From an uncultured Clostridia bacterium (GTDB lineage Bacteria > Bacillota > Clostridia > Oscillospirales > QAMX01), in assembly GCA_944380935.1 (NCBI GenBank), contig CALWJF010000074.1:1-38857 (forward strand): a stretch of DNA of 38,857 nucleotides. The letters run 5' to 3'. The stretch's first letter is position 1. Each line of letters opens with the position of its first letter. The notes under the pieces were generated by a model. The model was given only the letters and a program-made list of their open reading frames with translations. It was not told the origin of the DNA and made no database searches. Of the stretch, positions 1 through 9,488 are shown piece by piece. A program made the translations under genes and the position numbers.

Positions 1-2395
1 CATTTTCAAAAAATACTACCGCTTCTTCAACCGTCATATCAAGGACTTCATAGATATTTTTCCCTTTATATCGCACTTCCAGGGTCTCCCGGTTATATCG
101 CTGACCGTGACACACTTCACAAGGTACATAAATATCCGGTAAAAAGTGCATCTCTATCTTAATCAGGCCGTCTCCCGAACAAGCTTCACAGCGGCCGCCT
201 TTTATGTTAAAAGAAAACCTGCCCGCTTCATAACCACGCATTTTCGCATCCTGGGTCGCTGCAAACAACTCACGAATGTCGTTAAACACACCGGTATAGG
301 TCGCAGGATTTGACCGAGGTGTGCGCCCGATTGGAGACTGATCAATATTAATGATTTTATCGAGATATTCTTCTCCTTCTATACCACGATGAGCACCGGG
401 CCGTTTGCGTGCACCATTCAGGTCTCCGGCCAGGCGTTTATACAGGATTTCATTAATTAAGGAACTTTTTCCCGAACCGGAAACCCCGGTTATACATGTA
501 AACTTCCCTAAAGGGATTTCCACATCGATATCCTTTAAATTATTTTCCCGTGCTCCAAGGATTCGAATGCTTTTTCCCGTGCCATCCCGGCGTCCCGATG
601 GTATGGGAATATACCGCTTTCCGCTTAGATACTGCCCTGTAACGGAGGCTGGGCAAGCTTTTATTTGGTCTGCCGTACCAGCACAAATAATTTCTCCTCC
701 ATGGATACCGGCTCCAGGTCCAACATCTACAATATAATCCGCTGTATACATCGTATCCTCATCGTGTTCTACAACAATCAATGTATTCCCAAGATCCCGT
801 AATGTACATAGCGTTTTTAATAGTTTTTCATTGTCCCGCTGATGCAAACCAATAGAGGGCTCATCTAAAACATAGAGTACGCCCATCAAAGAAGAACCGA
901 TTTGCGTGGCCAGGCGGATGCGTTGACTCTCTCCACCAGAAAGTGTTCCGGATGCCCTCGAAAGCGTTAAATATTCAAGCCCAACACTATCCAAAAATCC
1001 AAGCCGGGCACGAATTTCTTTTAAAATACTATGTGCAATGATTTCTTCCCGTTGGCTCAATTGCAAACCATTAATAAAATCCATTGCTTCATGAATAGAC
1101 TTTTCACAAAATTCATAAATATTAATTCCACCAACAGTAACCGCAAGCACTTCCTTTTTTAAGCGTTTCCCGCCACAGGCGGGACAAGGAACCGGACTCA
1201 TATACTCTTCAATTTCCGTTTTGACCGCATCACTTTTCGTATATCCATAACGCCGTTGAAGATTTGGGATGATTCCCTCAAAAGGTTGACAAATCGGCTT
1301 ACGCATATGCGGATAATGAATCTCTATTTTTTCTTCCTTTGTTCCATATAGGATAAGATCCAAAACCTCTTTCGGAAGATCTTTTACGGGGGTTTCTAAC
1401 GGAAAATGATAGTGTGCAGCCAGCGCACGAATCACTGTACCCCCTACCGTATCTGGATTGGCAGCATCCCACCCACAGCCTCGAATTGCTCCATTTATCA
1501 AGGATAGCTCCGGATGTGATACAAGCAAAACCGGGTCAAGCATCATCTGTACACCAAGTCCTGTACAGGTCGGGCAAGCACCGTAAGGGTTATTAAACGA
1601 AAACATGCGCGGCGTTAATTCCTCAATCGAAATCCCACAGTCTGGGCACGCATAATTTTGGGAAAATAAAACATCTTTCCCGTCGAGGTCCACCATGACC
1701 AGACCGCCGGAAAGCTTAACTGCTGTTTCCACAGAATCTGCCAATCGCGTTCGTATGTCCTGTTTCAAAACAATTCGATCAATTACGATTTCAATCGAAT
1801 GCTTTTTGGTTTTCGCCAGTTTGATTTCCTCAGAAAGGTCCAATATCTCCGAATCTACACGAACGCGAACATAACCTGCCGCCCGCGCATCGTCAAAAAC
1901 TTTGGAGTGTTCCCCCTTGCGCGCACGCACTACCGGCGCCATAACAGAAAGACGAGTACCCTCCGGATTGGATAAAAGCTGATCGACAATTTGATCAACA
2001 GACTGCCGGCGGATCTCTTTCCCACATTTAGGACAGTGCGGAATCCCGATTCGCGCCCACAAAAGACGCAAATAATCGTAAATCTCCGTTACTGTGCCCA
2101 CTGTGGAGCGCGGATTTTTTGAAGTGGTTTTCTGATCAATTGAGATGGCCGGAGACAGTCCTTCTATATAATCCACATCTGGTTTTTCCATTTGTCCCAA
2201 AAACTGACGAGCATAGGAAGATAATGATTCAATATAACGCCGTTGGCCTTCCGCATAAATGGTATCAAAAGCAAGGCTGGATTTCCCCGACCCGGAGATA
2301 CCTGTAAAAACTACCAGCTTATCTCGTGGGATTTCTACGTCTATATTTTTTAAATTATGCTCCCGAGCACCTCGAACGATTATTTTTTCCGCCAT
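1..2395 (-). CDS. uvrA: UvrA, excinuclease ABC subunit A (3' end cut by window)
   Basis: UvrA is the damage-sensing ATPase of nucleotide excision repair; it loads UvrB onto damaged DNA. I translated this frame myself because it has no stop inside the window. It starts [20 protein letters not shown]. The first Walker A (GLSGSGKSS) lies at residues 32-40, an ABC signature (LSGGESQRI) near 485-495 and a second Walker A (GVSGSGKSS) near 637-645. Zinc-module cysteines are visible in CPDCG...CPTC (about 255-285) and CEACSGDG...CEVCHGQ (about 733-760). About 798 codons are present of the roughly 940 usual, so about 140 C-terminal residues lie beyond base 1. The start is 7 bp after the uvrB stop, and its ribosome binding site (GAGGAAT) overlaps the last uvrB codons, so the two genes are translationally close and co-transcribed. 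Confidence 0.97.
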   Translation of the reverse strand, partial: MAEKIIVRGAREHNLKNIDVEIPRDKLVVFTGISGSGKSSLAFDTIYAEGQRRYIESLSSYARQFLGQMEKPDVDYIEGLSPAISIDQKTTSKNPRSTVGTVTEIYDYLRLLWARIGIPHCPKCGKEIRRQSVDQIVDQLLSNPEGTRLSVMAPVVRARKGEHSKVFDDARAAGYVRVRVDSEILDLSEEIKLAKTKKHSIEIVIDRIVLKQDIRTRLADSVETAVKLSGGLVMVDLDGKDVLFSQNYACPDCGISIEELTPRMFSFNNPYGACPTCTGLGVQMMLDPVLLVSHPELSLINGAIRGCGWDAANPDTVGGTVIRALAAHYHFPLETPVKDLPKEVLDLILYGTKEEKIEIHYPHMRKPICQPFEGIIPNLQRRYGYTKSDAVKTEIEEYMSPVPCPACGGKRLKKEVLAVTVGGINIYEFCEKSIHEAMDFINGLQLSQREEIIAHSILKEIRARLGFLDSVGLEYLTLSRASGTLSGGESQRIRLATQIGSSLMGVLYVLDEPSIGLHQRDNEKLLKTLCTLRDLGNTLIVVEHDEDTMYTADYIVDVGPGAGIHGGEIICAGTADQIKACPASVTGQYLSGKRYIPIPSGRRDGTGKSIRILGARENNLKDIDVEIPLGKFTCITGVSGSGKSSLINEILYKRLAGDLNGARKRPGAHRGIEGEEYLDKIINIDQSPIGRTPRSNPATYTGVFNDIRELFAATQDAKMRGYEAGRFSFNIKGGRCEACSGDGLIKIEMHFLPDIYVPCEVCHGQRYNRETLEVRYKGKNIYEVLDMTVEEAVVFFEN

Positions 2396-2402
2396 ATTTC
2401 TT

Positions 2403-4403
2403 TTATTCCTCATTCTGTTTCGTACTGATCAATTTCGTCTCTGCTTGTTCCAGCTCTGCAATTTGATCACGCAATTGTGCTGCATATTCAAATTCCAGCA
2501 TTTTTGCCGCATTTTTCATACTGCGTCGCAATTTCTCAATCAGCTGCAAACGCTCATGCTTGCTCATTTGCCGAGCATCTTTGCCTCGTTTTTCCGGTAT
2601 GGAAATTTCTATAATTTCATGTACATCCTTATGAATGGTCTGCGGAACAATGCCATGCTCTTCATTAAATTTCTGCTGCAAGCCCCGGCGGCGGTTCGTT
2701 TCTTCAATCGCATAACGCATTGAATCGGTAATCCGGTCAGCATACATAACCACACGGCCATTAACATTTCTTGCCGCACGGCCGATAATTTGGATCAAAG
2801 ACCGCCCGGAACGCAGAAATCCTTCCCGATCAGCGTCAAGAATTGCTACCAGGCTGACCTCCGGCATATCCAGTCCCTCGCGCAACAGGTTGATCCCAAC
2901 CAGCACATCAACCTCACCCAGCCGCAATTCCCGGATCAGTTTCATACGCTCAATCGTCTCAATCGTATGATGGATATACTTGACTCGAATCCCGACATTC
3001 AGCAGATAAGCTGTCAAGTCTTCCGCCATTTTTACGGTCAGCGTTGTTACAAGCGCACGTTCCCCTTGGCCGATCACACGGTTCAACTCACCAATTAAAT
3101 CATCCACTTGGTTGCTTACAGGGCGCACTTCAATTTCTGGATCAATCAGGCCTGTTGGGCGGATCAGCTGCTCAACGATCTGCTCGGAGCGCTCCAGTTC
3201 ATAATCTCCCGGTGTAGCGCTGACATAGATAATCTGATTGAGTTTCTGCTCAAACTCATGAAAATTAAGCGGTCGATTATCAAAAGCACTCGGCAAACGA
3301 AATCCATAATTAACCAGCGACTCTTTACGCGAACGATCGCCAGCATACATTCCCCGAACTTGCGGCAATGTAACATGCGATTCATCGACTACCAGCAAAA
3401 AATCCTTTGGAAAATAATCGATCAATGTAAATGGTGCGCTTCCCGGCTCCCGTCCGGAAATAACGCGTGAATAATTTTCAATTCCGGAGCAAAATCCGAT
3501 TTCTGCCAACATTTCGCAATCGTACATTGTTCTCTGTCGAATACGCTGCGCTTCAATAAGTTTATCGTGTTCCTTAAACCATGCTTCCCGCTCATCACAT
3601 TCCCGCAGGATTTCCTGAATTGCATTGTGCATTTTTTCAGGCGAGGAGACATAATGCGAAGCCGGATAGATTGCCACATGCCCAAGACGACGTTCAACAT
3701 GCCCTGTCAGGGCATGAATCTCACTAATTCTATCGATGGTATCTCCAAAAAACTCCACACGGATTGCCATATTATTTGAATAGGAAGGGAAAATTTCTAC
3801 GGTATCTCCACGCACACGAAAAGTATTCCGGGTAAAATTGACGTCATTTCGTTCATATTGAATTTCCGTCAGTTTTTTTAATAAAAATTCCCGACCATAC
3901 TCTAAATCCGGGCGTAAAGATATGACTAAGTTTTTATAATCAATCGGATCCCCAAGCGAATAGATACAGGAAACCGACGCTACAATGATTACATCCCGGC
4001 GCTCAAACAGGGCGCTGGTTGCGGAATGACGGAGACGATCAATTTCATCATTGATTGAAGAATCTTTTTCAATATACGTATCCGTTGAAGGTATATAGGC
4101 TTCCGGTTGATAATAGTCATAGTAACTGACAAAATATTCTACGGCATTCTCTGGAAAAAACTCACGTAATTCACTACAAAGCTGCGCTGCCAACGTCTTA
4201 TTATGCGCCAATACCAAGGTCGGGCGCTGGACCCGCTCAATCAACTTGGCCACCGTATAAGTTTTTCCTGAACCCGTTACACCCAACAGTGTCTGTTCCT
4301 TCAGCCCCATTTCCACGCCGGTTGCCAGTGCATCTATTGCTTCCGGCTGATCTCCAGAAGGAGAAAACGGACTCACTACTTTAAACTTCTTTCCTTCCTG
4401 CAT
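2403..4403 (-). CDS. uvrB: UvrB, excinuclease ABC subunit B
   Basis: UvrB is the helicase-like core of nucleotide excision repair: it verifies the lesion handed over by UvrA and recruits UvrC. From ATG 4403 the protein has 666 aa, the normal family length. Walker A GVTGSGKT is at residues 41-48. The [12 protein letters not shown] beta-hairpin that clamps DNA lies near residue 95, the helicase motif QIIGRAARN is in the C-terminal half, and the UVR domain that binds UvrC is near 625-655. The frame stays open to 4466, but that extension begins almost at the predicted transcription start and is not conserved in UvrB. ATG 4403 has GGAGGG 13 nt upstream, a slightly long spacing. uvrB is first in a uvrB-uvrA operon preceded by a LexA box. 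Confidence 0.97.
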   Translation of the reverse strand: MQEGKKFKVVSPFSPSGDQPEAIDALATGVEMGLKEQTLLGVTGSGKTYTVAKLIERVQRPTLVLAHNKTLAAQLCSELREFFPENAVEYFVSYYDYYQPEAYIPSTDTYIEKDSSINDEIDRLRHSATSALFERRDVIIVASVSCIYSLGDPIDYKNLVISLRPDLEYGREFLLKKLTEIQYERNDVNFTRNTFRVRGDTVEIFPSYSNNMAIRVEFFGDTIDRISEIHALTGHVERRLGHVAIYPASHYVSSPEKMHNAIQEILRECDEREAWFKEHDKLIEAQRIRQRTMYDCEMLAEIGFCSGIENYSRVISGREPGSAPFTLIDYFPKDFLLVVDESHVTLPQVRGMYAGDRSRKESLVNYGFRLPSAFDNRPLNFHEFEQKLNQIIYVSATPGDYELERSEQIVEQLIRPTGLIDPEIEVRPVSNQVDDLIGELNRVIGQGERALVTTLTVKMAEDLTAYLLNVGIRVKYIHHTIETIERMKLIRELRLGEVDVLVGINLLREGLDMPEVSLVAILDADREGFLRSGRSLIQIIGRAARNVNGRVVMYADRITDSMRYAIEETNRRRGLQQKFNEEHGIVPQTIHKDVHEIIEISIPEKRGKDARQMSKHERLQLIEKLRRSMKNAAKMLEFEYAAQLRDQIAELEQAETKLISTKQNEE

Positions 4404-4459
4404 GTGCGTCTCTACTCCCTCCAATATTCTATCCCATATCAACATGAAACACGGCAGCT

Positions 4460-4473
4460 CAAACAAATGTTCT
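4460..4473 (-). promoter_or_regulatory. LexA (SOS) box of uvrBA
   Basis: On the minus strand the site reads AGAACATTTGTTTG. It matches 12 of 14 positions of the Firmicutes LexA/DinR consensus CGAACRNRYGTTYG, including both GAAC and GTT half-site cores. It covers the predicted transcription start of the proximal promoter, where a repressor would block initiation. uvrBA is a classical SOS operon in Bacillus, so context supports the call. Confidence 0.75.
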
Positions 4474-4479
4474 CATAAC

Positions 4480-4508
4480 ATTTTATCTTAGATTATCCGG
4501 ACTGTCAA
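4480..4508 (-). promoter_or_regulatory. uvrBA proximal sigma-A promoter
   Basis: Minus-strand -35 TTGACA (4503-4508), 17-bp spacer and -10 TAAAAT (4480-4485). Predicted start is near 4473, giving a leader of about 70 nt before ATG 4403. The LexA box lies immediately downstream of the -10. Confidence 0.8.
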
Positions 4509-4515
4509 GGCAAAT

Positions 4516-4544
4516 ATTATACCACTTTTTTATTTTACAAACAA
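4516..4544 (-). promoter_or_regulatory. possible upstream uvrBA promoter
   Basis: Minus-strand TTGTTT (4539-4544), 17-bp spacer and TATAAT (4516-4521). The -10 is perfect and the -35 matches 4 of 6. It sits 36 bp upstream of the LexA-controlled promoter, so elongating polymerase would still meet a bound repressor. Confidence 0.45.
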
Positions 4545-4579
4545 GCGTCCTTCTTCAAAAATCCACTTAATTGTCAAAA

Positions 4580-4610
4580 AAACTGTCCGATGAAATCCAT
4601 CGGACAGTTT
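4580..4610 (-). terminator. intrinsic terminator of the MATE gene
   Basis: A perfect 13-bp stem (4580-4592 with 4598-4610) has a 5-nt loop. In the minus direction it is followed by a run of seven T. It begins 3 bp after the MATE stop codon. Confidence 0.9.
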
Positions 4611-4613
4611 TCC

Positions 4614-5990
4614 TTATTTTAAAGCTTTCGTCTTCCATTTCCCTCTGGCGTAGAAAATGAAGGTCAAAATCCCACCGAGTATCCAGGATACAAGCAAAGA
4701 AACAAAAATTCCTTCGTACCGTCCTGTAGGCAGTTCCGCCGTTCGCGTCAAATAAACCAATCCATACGCGATCGGCACGCGGAGAATTACCGTCGTAACA
4801 AGAGAAATCCACATTGGTGTCATCGTATCTCCTGCTCCGCGCATTACACCAGATAAACTCTGCGTCACAGCCATTGCAATATAGCCAACCGCTAATATAT
4901 TCATCATATTCGCACTCATGATTACCAGATCTGGAGTATCCGTGAAAATAGCCATCAAATGGCGCCCAAATAGTACAATTAAAGCAGTAATTACTGCCGA
5001 TGTACCAACTGCTATCAGCGTTCCCTGCTTGGCGCCTTGTTCTACACGGTCAAATCGCCCTGCACCTACATTCTGCCCCGCATAAGTCGTCATTGCCGTA
5101 CCGTAGGAAAAGTTTGGCATCATTGCAAAACCATCTACACGCATTATGATTACATTCGCAGCAATTACCAACTCACCAAATGAATTCGTCAGAGACTGAA
5201 CCAATACCATTGCCATCGAAAAGATTGCCTGGGTTACACCGGAAGGTAAGCCCAGCCGGATAATATCATAACTATGCCGTTTTTCCATCTTTAAGTATGA
5301 CAATTTCAAATCGAAAATATCCGTCATTCGACGCAATTTCAACAGACAAAGCAACGCAGATACTGCCTGAGCAATCACCGTTGCCAATGCTACACCTGCT
5401 ACTCCCATTTTAAAACTTGCAACAAACCAGATATCCAGCACAATATTGAGTACTGTCGCAATTAACAGGTAAATTAGTGCAGATATTGAATCGCCTAGCC
5501 CGCGCAAAATCCCGCAGAGAATATTATAAAATGCACAACCTGCCATTCCCAAAAATAAAATAATTAAATAAGATGCGCTCCAATCGAGTATACTCTCTGG
5601 CGTATTCAGCAATTTTAAAATCGGGCGAGCAGTCAAGGAACCAATTACCATAATCAAAACCGTAGCAATAATTGTCAGCGTGATTGAATTTCCAATAGAT
5701 TTGGAAAGTTCCTCTCGTTTTTTAGCTCCAAAATACTGGGAAACCATAACGCCGGCGCCCACAGAAATACCAATAAACAAAACCAGCAACAAATTTAAAA
5801 TCGGGCTGGCACTTCCCACAGCTGCCAATGCATTATCTCCTACGTACTTACCTACCACTATACTATCCACCGTATTATACAATTGCTGCGCAATATTCCC
5901 CAAAAGCATCGGGACCATAAAAATAACTATTTTTTCCCAAGGTTTTCCTTCCGTCATATCCGAGGGCGCAAACATCTGTTTTAATGTCAT
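4614..5990 (-). CDS. MATE family multidrug/toxic-compound exporter
   Basis: A 458-aa integral membrane protein of the MATE family, which exports cationic drugs or metabolites using Na+ or H+ gradients. Many hydrophobic segments consistent with the family's twelve helices are visible. The N-terminal signature is typical (KIVIFMVPMLLGNIAQQLYN, then VDSIVVGKYVGDNALAAVG), and the second half repeats the bundle (ANVIIMRVDGFAMMPNFSYG). The start ATG 5990 has AAAGG about 9 nt upstream. A weak promoter-like pair (TGGACA, 18 bp, AATATG) lies between it and the upstream hairpin at 6068-6111. The gene stands alone, with terminators on both sides. The substrate cannot be deduced from sequence. Confidence 0.93.
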   Translation of the reverse strand: MTLKQMFAPSDMTEGKPWEKIVIFMVPMLLGNIAQQLYNTVDSIVVGKYVGDNALAAVGSASPILNLLLVLFIGISVGAGVMVSQYFGAKKREELSKSIGNSITLTIIATVLIMVIGSLTARPILKLLNTPESILDWSASYLIILFLGMAGCAFYNILCGILRGLGDSISALIYLLIATVLNIVLDIWFVASFKMGVAGVALATVIAQAVSALLCLLKLRRMTDIFDLKLSYLKMEKRHSYDIIRLGLPSGVTQAIFSMAMVLVQSLTNSFGELVIAANVIIMRVDGFAMMPNFSYGTAMTTYAGQNVGAGRFDRVEQGAKQGTLIAVGTSAVITALIVLFGRHLMAIFTDTPDLVIMSANMMNILAVGYIAMAVTQSLSGVMRGAGDTMTPMWISLVTTVILRVPIAYGLVYLTRTAELPTGRYEGIFVSLLVSWILGGILTFIFYARGKWKTKALK

Positions 5991-6067
5991 AGTTTTAACC
6001 TTTCTTCATTTTTTCTCTCATATTCAGGCCCTTTTTCCTGTTTGTCCAGTTTGTTGTGGGCGGATCC

Positions 6068-6111
6068 GCTCAATAAAACAGCATGGGAGATCCCATGCTG
6101 TTTTATTGAGC
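6068..6111. terminator. long 20-bp hairpin terminator after glyA
   Basis: Twenty base pairs without mismatch (6068-6087 with 6092-6111) close a 4-nt loop. The inner part has an A-tract on one side and a T-tract on the other, so it could act in either direction. It lies 45 bp after the glyA stop and isolates glyA from the MATE gene. Confidence 0.8.
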
Positions 6112-6155
6112 TAAAATCTCTACAAATAACTCTTTTCTCCAATACAAGAATGGCA

Positions 6156-7397
6156 TTACAGCTCGTAAATTGGGAATCGAGAACATAACTCTACCACTTC
6201 ATTGGTTATACGCGCACGGTTTCCTTCAAAGTCCTCGCAAACATCCCGAATCCATCCGGCAATCGCTTTCATCTCTTCTTCGCGGAAACCCCGAGTTGTC
6301 ACTGCCGGCGTACCGATACGCAAGCCACTGGTTACAAAAGGACTTTGCGGATCATTGGGAATGGTGTTTTTATTGGCCGTGATATGCACTTCATCCAGCC
6401 GATGCTCCAGTTCTTTCCCGGTGATTTCCTTATTACGTAAGTCAAGCAGCATCAGGTGGTTATCCGTACCACCGGATACAAGCTGGAATCCATTTTCCAT
6501 CAAACCCGCAGCGAGCGCCGCCGCATTTTTCACGATCTGTCCTTGATATACTTTGAATTCATCCTTCAATGCTTCGCCAAATGCAACTGCCTTGGCTGCA
6601 ATAATATGCATCAGCGGACCGCCCTGCGTTCCAGGGAAAACAGCCTTGTCAATTGCTTTTGCATATTTCTTTTTACATAAAATCAATCCCCCGCGCGGGC
6701 CACGCAGCGTCTTGTGCGTCGTAGAGGTCACTACATCCGCATAGGGTACCGGGCTGGGATGCAAACCTGCTGCAACCAGACCTGCGATATGTGCCATATC
6801 GACCATAAGATATGCGCCCACTTCATCGGCAATTTCGCGGCAGCGGGCAAAATCGATAATTCGGGGATAAGCGCTGGCTCCCGCTATAATCATTTTCGGT
6901 TTTGATTCCAGTGCAATACGGCGCATCTCATCATAGTCAATATACTGAGTTTCATCGTTGACACCATACGGTACAATATTAAAATATTTCCCGGAAATAT
7001 TCACCGGCGAACCGTGGGAAAGATGTCCGCCCTGGCTCAGATTCATTCCCATCACCGTATCACCAGGCTCCAGAAGTGCAAAAAAGACCGCCAAATTGGC
7101 GCTTGCGCCACTATGCGGCTGCACATTCGCATGATCCGCACCAAACAGTTTACAGGCACGCTCCCGTGCAATATTTTCTACGATATCCACATCTACACAA
7201 CCGCCATAATAGCGTTTCCCCGGATAGCCTTCGGCATATTTATTCGTCAATACGCTACCTGCCGCTAAAAGAACCGCCTCCGAAACAATATTCTCAGAAG
7301 CAATCAATTCAATATTATGCTGTTGCCGTTTTAGCTCCAAATCACACGCAGAAAAAACTTCCGGATCAAACTGCGCGAGCTTGTCAAAGAAAAACAT
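6156..7397 (-). CDS. glyA: serine hydroxymethyltransferase
   Basis: A PLP enzyme that interconverts serine and glycine while charging tetrahydrofolate with a one-carbon unit; cytoplasmic. The protein has 413 aa from ATG 7397 (family about 415). Diagnostic stretches are [45 protein letters not shown] and the PLP-lysine loop [13 protein letters not shown]. The frame extends to a GTG at 7406, but its Shine-Dalgarno would be too close. ATG 7397 has GGGTGG 5 nt upstream, so I prefer it. A strong promoter ends about 32 nt upstream. The gene appears monocistronic and ends at the 20-bp hairpin. Confidence 0.96.
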   Translation of the reverse strand: MFFFDKLAQFDPEVFSACDLELKRQQHNIELIASENIVSEAVLLAAGSVLTNKYAEGYPGKRYYGGCVDVDIVENIARERACKLFGADHANVQPHSGASANLAVFFALLEPGDTVMGMNLSQGGHLSHGSPVNISGKYFNIVPYGVNDETQYIDYDEMRRIALESKPKMIIAGASAYPRIIDFARCREIADEVGAYLMVDMAHIAGLVAAGLHPSPVPYADVVTSTTHKTLRGPRGGLILCKKKYAKAIDKAVFPGTQGGPLMHIIAAKAVAFGEALKDEFKVYQGQIVKNAAALAAGLMENGFQLVSGGTDNHLMLLDLRNKEITGKELEHRLDEVHITANKNTIPNDPQSPFVTSGLRIGTPAVTTRGFREEEMKAIAGWIRDVCEDFEGNRARITNEVVELCSRFPIYEL

Positions 7398-7435
7398 AAA
7401 ATCCACCCATCCTGCAATATTATGTCGATACTTGT

Positions 7436-7464
7436 ATTATATTGATTTTTTCCTTTTTCGTCAA
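7436..7464 (-). promoter_or_regulatory. glyA promoter
   Basis: Minus-strand TTGACG (7459-7464), 17-bp spacer, perfect TATAAT (7436-7441). Predicted leader is about 32 nt. Confidence 0.85.
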
Positions 7465-7508
7465 TGCCTTTTATTCTAAAACTCTCTGCCTGCCATGAGA
7501 ATGTTTTA

Positions 7509-7537
7509 TTGACAATATCCATGTTTCTTGGTATGAT
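7509..7537 (+). promoter_or_regulatory. promoter of the TIM-barrel/metal-binding lipoprotein pair
   Basis: TTGACA (7509-7514), 17-bp spacer, TATGAT (7532-7537); divergent from the glyA promoter. The leader of about 100 nt contains a perfect 7-bp hairpin (7563-7569 with 7583-7589). I found no recognisable Zur or MntR operator. Confidence 0.8.
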
Positions 7538-7645
7538 GAATTTGCAATCCGTTTTCAAATACGACAGCGTTTGCATTATGTTCGCTGTCTATGAAAATGC
7601 GGCTGCATGGTTCAGCTGATTCATACCAAATATAGGAAGTGCGTT

Positions 7646-8458
7646 ATGAAATTGTTTTGTTCCACCGGCACCTTTATCGGCCGTATTAACGGTCGCAATT
7701 ATCGACTGATTCTGGAGTATGGCCCACAAATTCGTTGTGACGGCTTTGAATTTATGATGAATGACGATTGGTATGAAAAAATTGACGAAATTATAACGCA
7801 ACTGCAAATTTCCGGCCTTTCTTTTCCCGTTTTGCATGCCGATAAAACCAGCGGCGATTTGATTTCTTCTCTTGCGGATTCACAGCTTGTTCGTCTTTAT
7901 GATCTTTGGCGGCGCAATATGGAGATTGCTGCCGCCCTTGGTGCAGAAAAAGCCGTTTGCCATATCTGGGGCAGGCCTGATTCTGATGCACAGCCGGAGC
8001 GTATTTTTGAGCGTGTACAAAATCTACGTACAATTTCTGACGAATACGGCATTGATCTGCTTAGCGAAAACAATGCCTGTATTTACGGCTCGCCCTTGCA
8101 GCATTTGCTGGATTATACACGTTCAGATCCCAGTTTTGGTGTAATTATCGATACACGTGCAGCACAATTCCACCGAGAGCTTGAATCCATCAACGCTTGC
8201 GGCACACTATGGCAACACATTCGTCACATTCACATCAGCGATATGCATGGAGGCTATAAGCAGTGGGATGCGATGTATCCGATCCTACCTCCAGGAGCTG
8301 GAGATATAGATTTCCCTGCCTTTTTTTCTGCCATACAGTTGCATCACTATAACCACACGATAACGCTTGAGTCTCCTGCAATGTATCCGGATCGGGTAGG
8401 TGTTGAGGAGTTAAATTGCTATCTTGATTTTATCCGCAAAGGCCTTGGCCTTATGTGA
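7646..8458 (+). CDS. sugar phosphate isomerase/epimerase-like TIM-barrel protein
   Basis: A 270-aa protein of the xylose isomerase-like/AP endonuclease 2 TIM-barrel superfamily. Members isomerise or epimerise sugars, or cleave abasic DNA, using bound divalent metals. Candidate metal ligands sit at barrel-strand ends as in the family: Glu in LLSENNACI, Asp in VIIDTRAAQFH, His in RHIHISDMHG and Glu in ITLESPAM. The frame is open from 7607, but ATG 7646 has AGGAAG 6 nt upstream and starts the conserved MKLFCSTGTF. The stop is 17 bp before the next gene, so the two form a bicistron. The substrate is unknown; the superfamily is too diverse to assign one. Confidence 0.85.
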   Translation: MKLFCSTGTFIGRINGRNYRLILEYGPQIRCDGFEFMMNDDWYEKIDEIITQLQISGLSFPVLHADKTSGDLISSLADSQLVRLYDLWRRNMEIAAALGAEKAVCHIWGRPDSDAQPERIFERVQNLRTISDEYGIDLLSENNACIYGSPLQHLLDYTRSDPSFGVIIDTRAAQFHRELESINACGTLWQHIRHIHISDMHGGYKQWDAMYPILPPGAGDIDFPAFFSAIQLHHYNHTITLESPAMYPDRVGVEELNCYLDFIRKGLGLM

Positions 8459-8475
8459 TGGGAAGGATTCTATTT

Positions 8476-9414
8476 ATGAAAAAACCCGTGCTTTTTTTAT
8501 GTTTTTTTATGCTGCTTTCCATTTCTTTCTCCGGCTGTGCCGGGTCGCCGCAAGATGATGGGAAACTTCATATTGTCAGCACTATTTTTGCGCCTTACGA
8601 TTTTGCGCGCAATATTTGCGGTGATGATTGTTACGTAAGTATGCTGCTGACTCCGGGCGTAGACATCCACGCTTATGAACCGACTCCCCAAGACATTTTG
8701 ACCATTCAAAACTGTGACCTGTTCATTTATGTCGGCGGAGAAAGCGACGCATGGGTGGAGCAGATCTTATCTTCACTTGAGGGCGTCCGTACCTTGCGAT
8801 TAATCGACTGTGTAACTGTGCTGCAGGAAGAACATATTGAAGGGATGGAAGTCGCGCAGGAGGAACACAAGGATGCAGCCGCCGAGCCGGATGAACATGT
8901 ATGGACTTCTCCCTACAATGCAATTCAGATCACCCGGGCAATTGGCGACGTTTTATGTGATCTTCTTCCTGAGCAAGCAGACAAGATCCTTTCTTCTGTA
9001 GATACTTATACACAACAACTACAGGCCCTGGATACCCAAATCGCCAATATTGTTGCCAATGCTGAACAGAACACACTGATTTTTGCGGATCGGTTTCCAA
9101 TGCGCTATTTTACCGAATATTACGGACTCCGCTACTTTGCCGCATTTCCCGGATGCGCCTCCAATACCGAACCCAGCGCTGCTGTTGTCACTTTCCTGAT
9201 TGATAAAATCAAAGAAGAGGGAATTAACGTTGTATTATATACCGAATTTTCCAACCAGAAGATGGCAGATACCATTTGTGAGGCAACCGGGGCACAAAAA
9301 CTTTGCATGCATTCCTGTCATAACGTTTCGCAGGAAGATTTTGATCATAACGTCAGTTACCTGGATCTGATGTATGCCAATGCGCAGGTCCTTGAACAAG
9401 CGCTTAATCCATAA
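8476..9414 (+). CDS. zinc/manganese-type ABC substrate-binding lipoprotein
   Basis: A 312-aa metal-binding lipoprotein of the ZnuA/cluster A-I family, which captures Zn2+ or Mn2+ outside the membrane for an ABC importer. The signal peptide ends in a lipobox, FSGC, with Cys21 as the lipid anchor. Expected metal ligands are visible: His65 in DIHAYEPTP, His141 in DEHVWTSP, Asp205 in FADRFPMRYF (where classical ZnuA has His) and Glu257 in LYTEFSNQ. A short acidic, His-containing loop (about 118-141) precedes the second ligand, as in zinc-type members. ATG 8476 is preferred for its GGAAGGA site 8 nt upstream. No permease or ATPase partner is adjacent, so the protein must use a transporter encoded elsewhere. 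The metal is not determined. Confidence 0.9.
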   Translation: MKKPVLFLCFFMLLSISFSGCAGSPQDDGKLHIVSTIFAPYDFARNICGDDCYVSMLLTPGVDIHAYEPTPQDILTIQNCDLFIYVGGESDAWVEQILSSLEGVRTLRLIDCVTVLQEEHIEGMEVAQEEHKDAAAEPDEHVWTSPYNAIQITRAIGDVLCDLLPEQADKILSSVDTYTQQLQALDTQIANIVANAEQNTLIFADRFPMRYFTEYYGLRYFAAFPGCASNTEPSAAVVTFLIDKIKEEGINVVLYTEFSNQKMADTICEATGAQKLCMHSCHNVSQEDFDHNVSYLDLMYANAQVLEQALNP

Positions 9415-9436
9415 ATAAATTTTGACTGGAATTAAT

Positions 9437-9480
9437 TGTACGCCGGAGGATTGTATTCCCCCGGCGTACATTACGTTTTA
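9437..9480 (+). terminator. terminator after the metal-binding lipoprotein gene
   Basis: A perfect 10-bp GC-rich stem (9437-9446 with 9461-9470) is followed by a T-rich tail containing TTTT (9471-9480). It lies between convergent genes and may also stop the peptide operon that ends at 9489, although the minus-side T-tract is poor. Confidence 0.75.
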
Positions 9481-9488
9481 TCTGGATT

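Noticed and set aside
405..2307. Several short plus-strand frames opposite uvrA
   Set aside because: All are shadows of uvrA, whose minus-strand translation is unbroken from 2395 to the window edge.
6068..6111. Insertion-site or attachment-site palindrome
   Set aside because: A and T tracts and the position right after glyA fit an intrinsic terminator; no direct repeats or mobile genes flank it.
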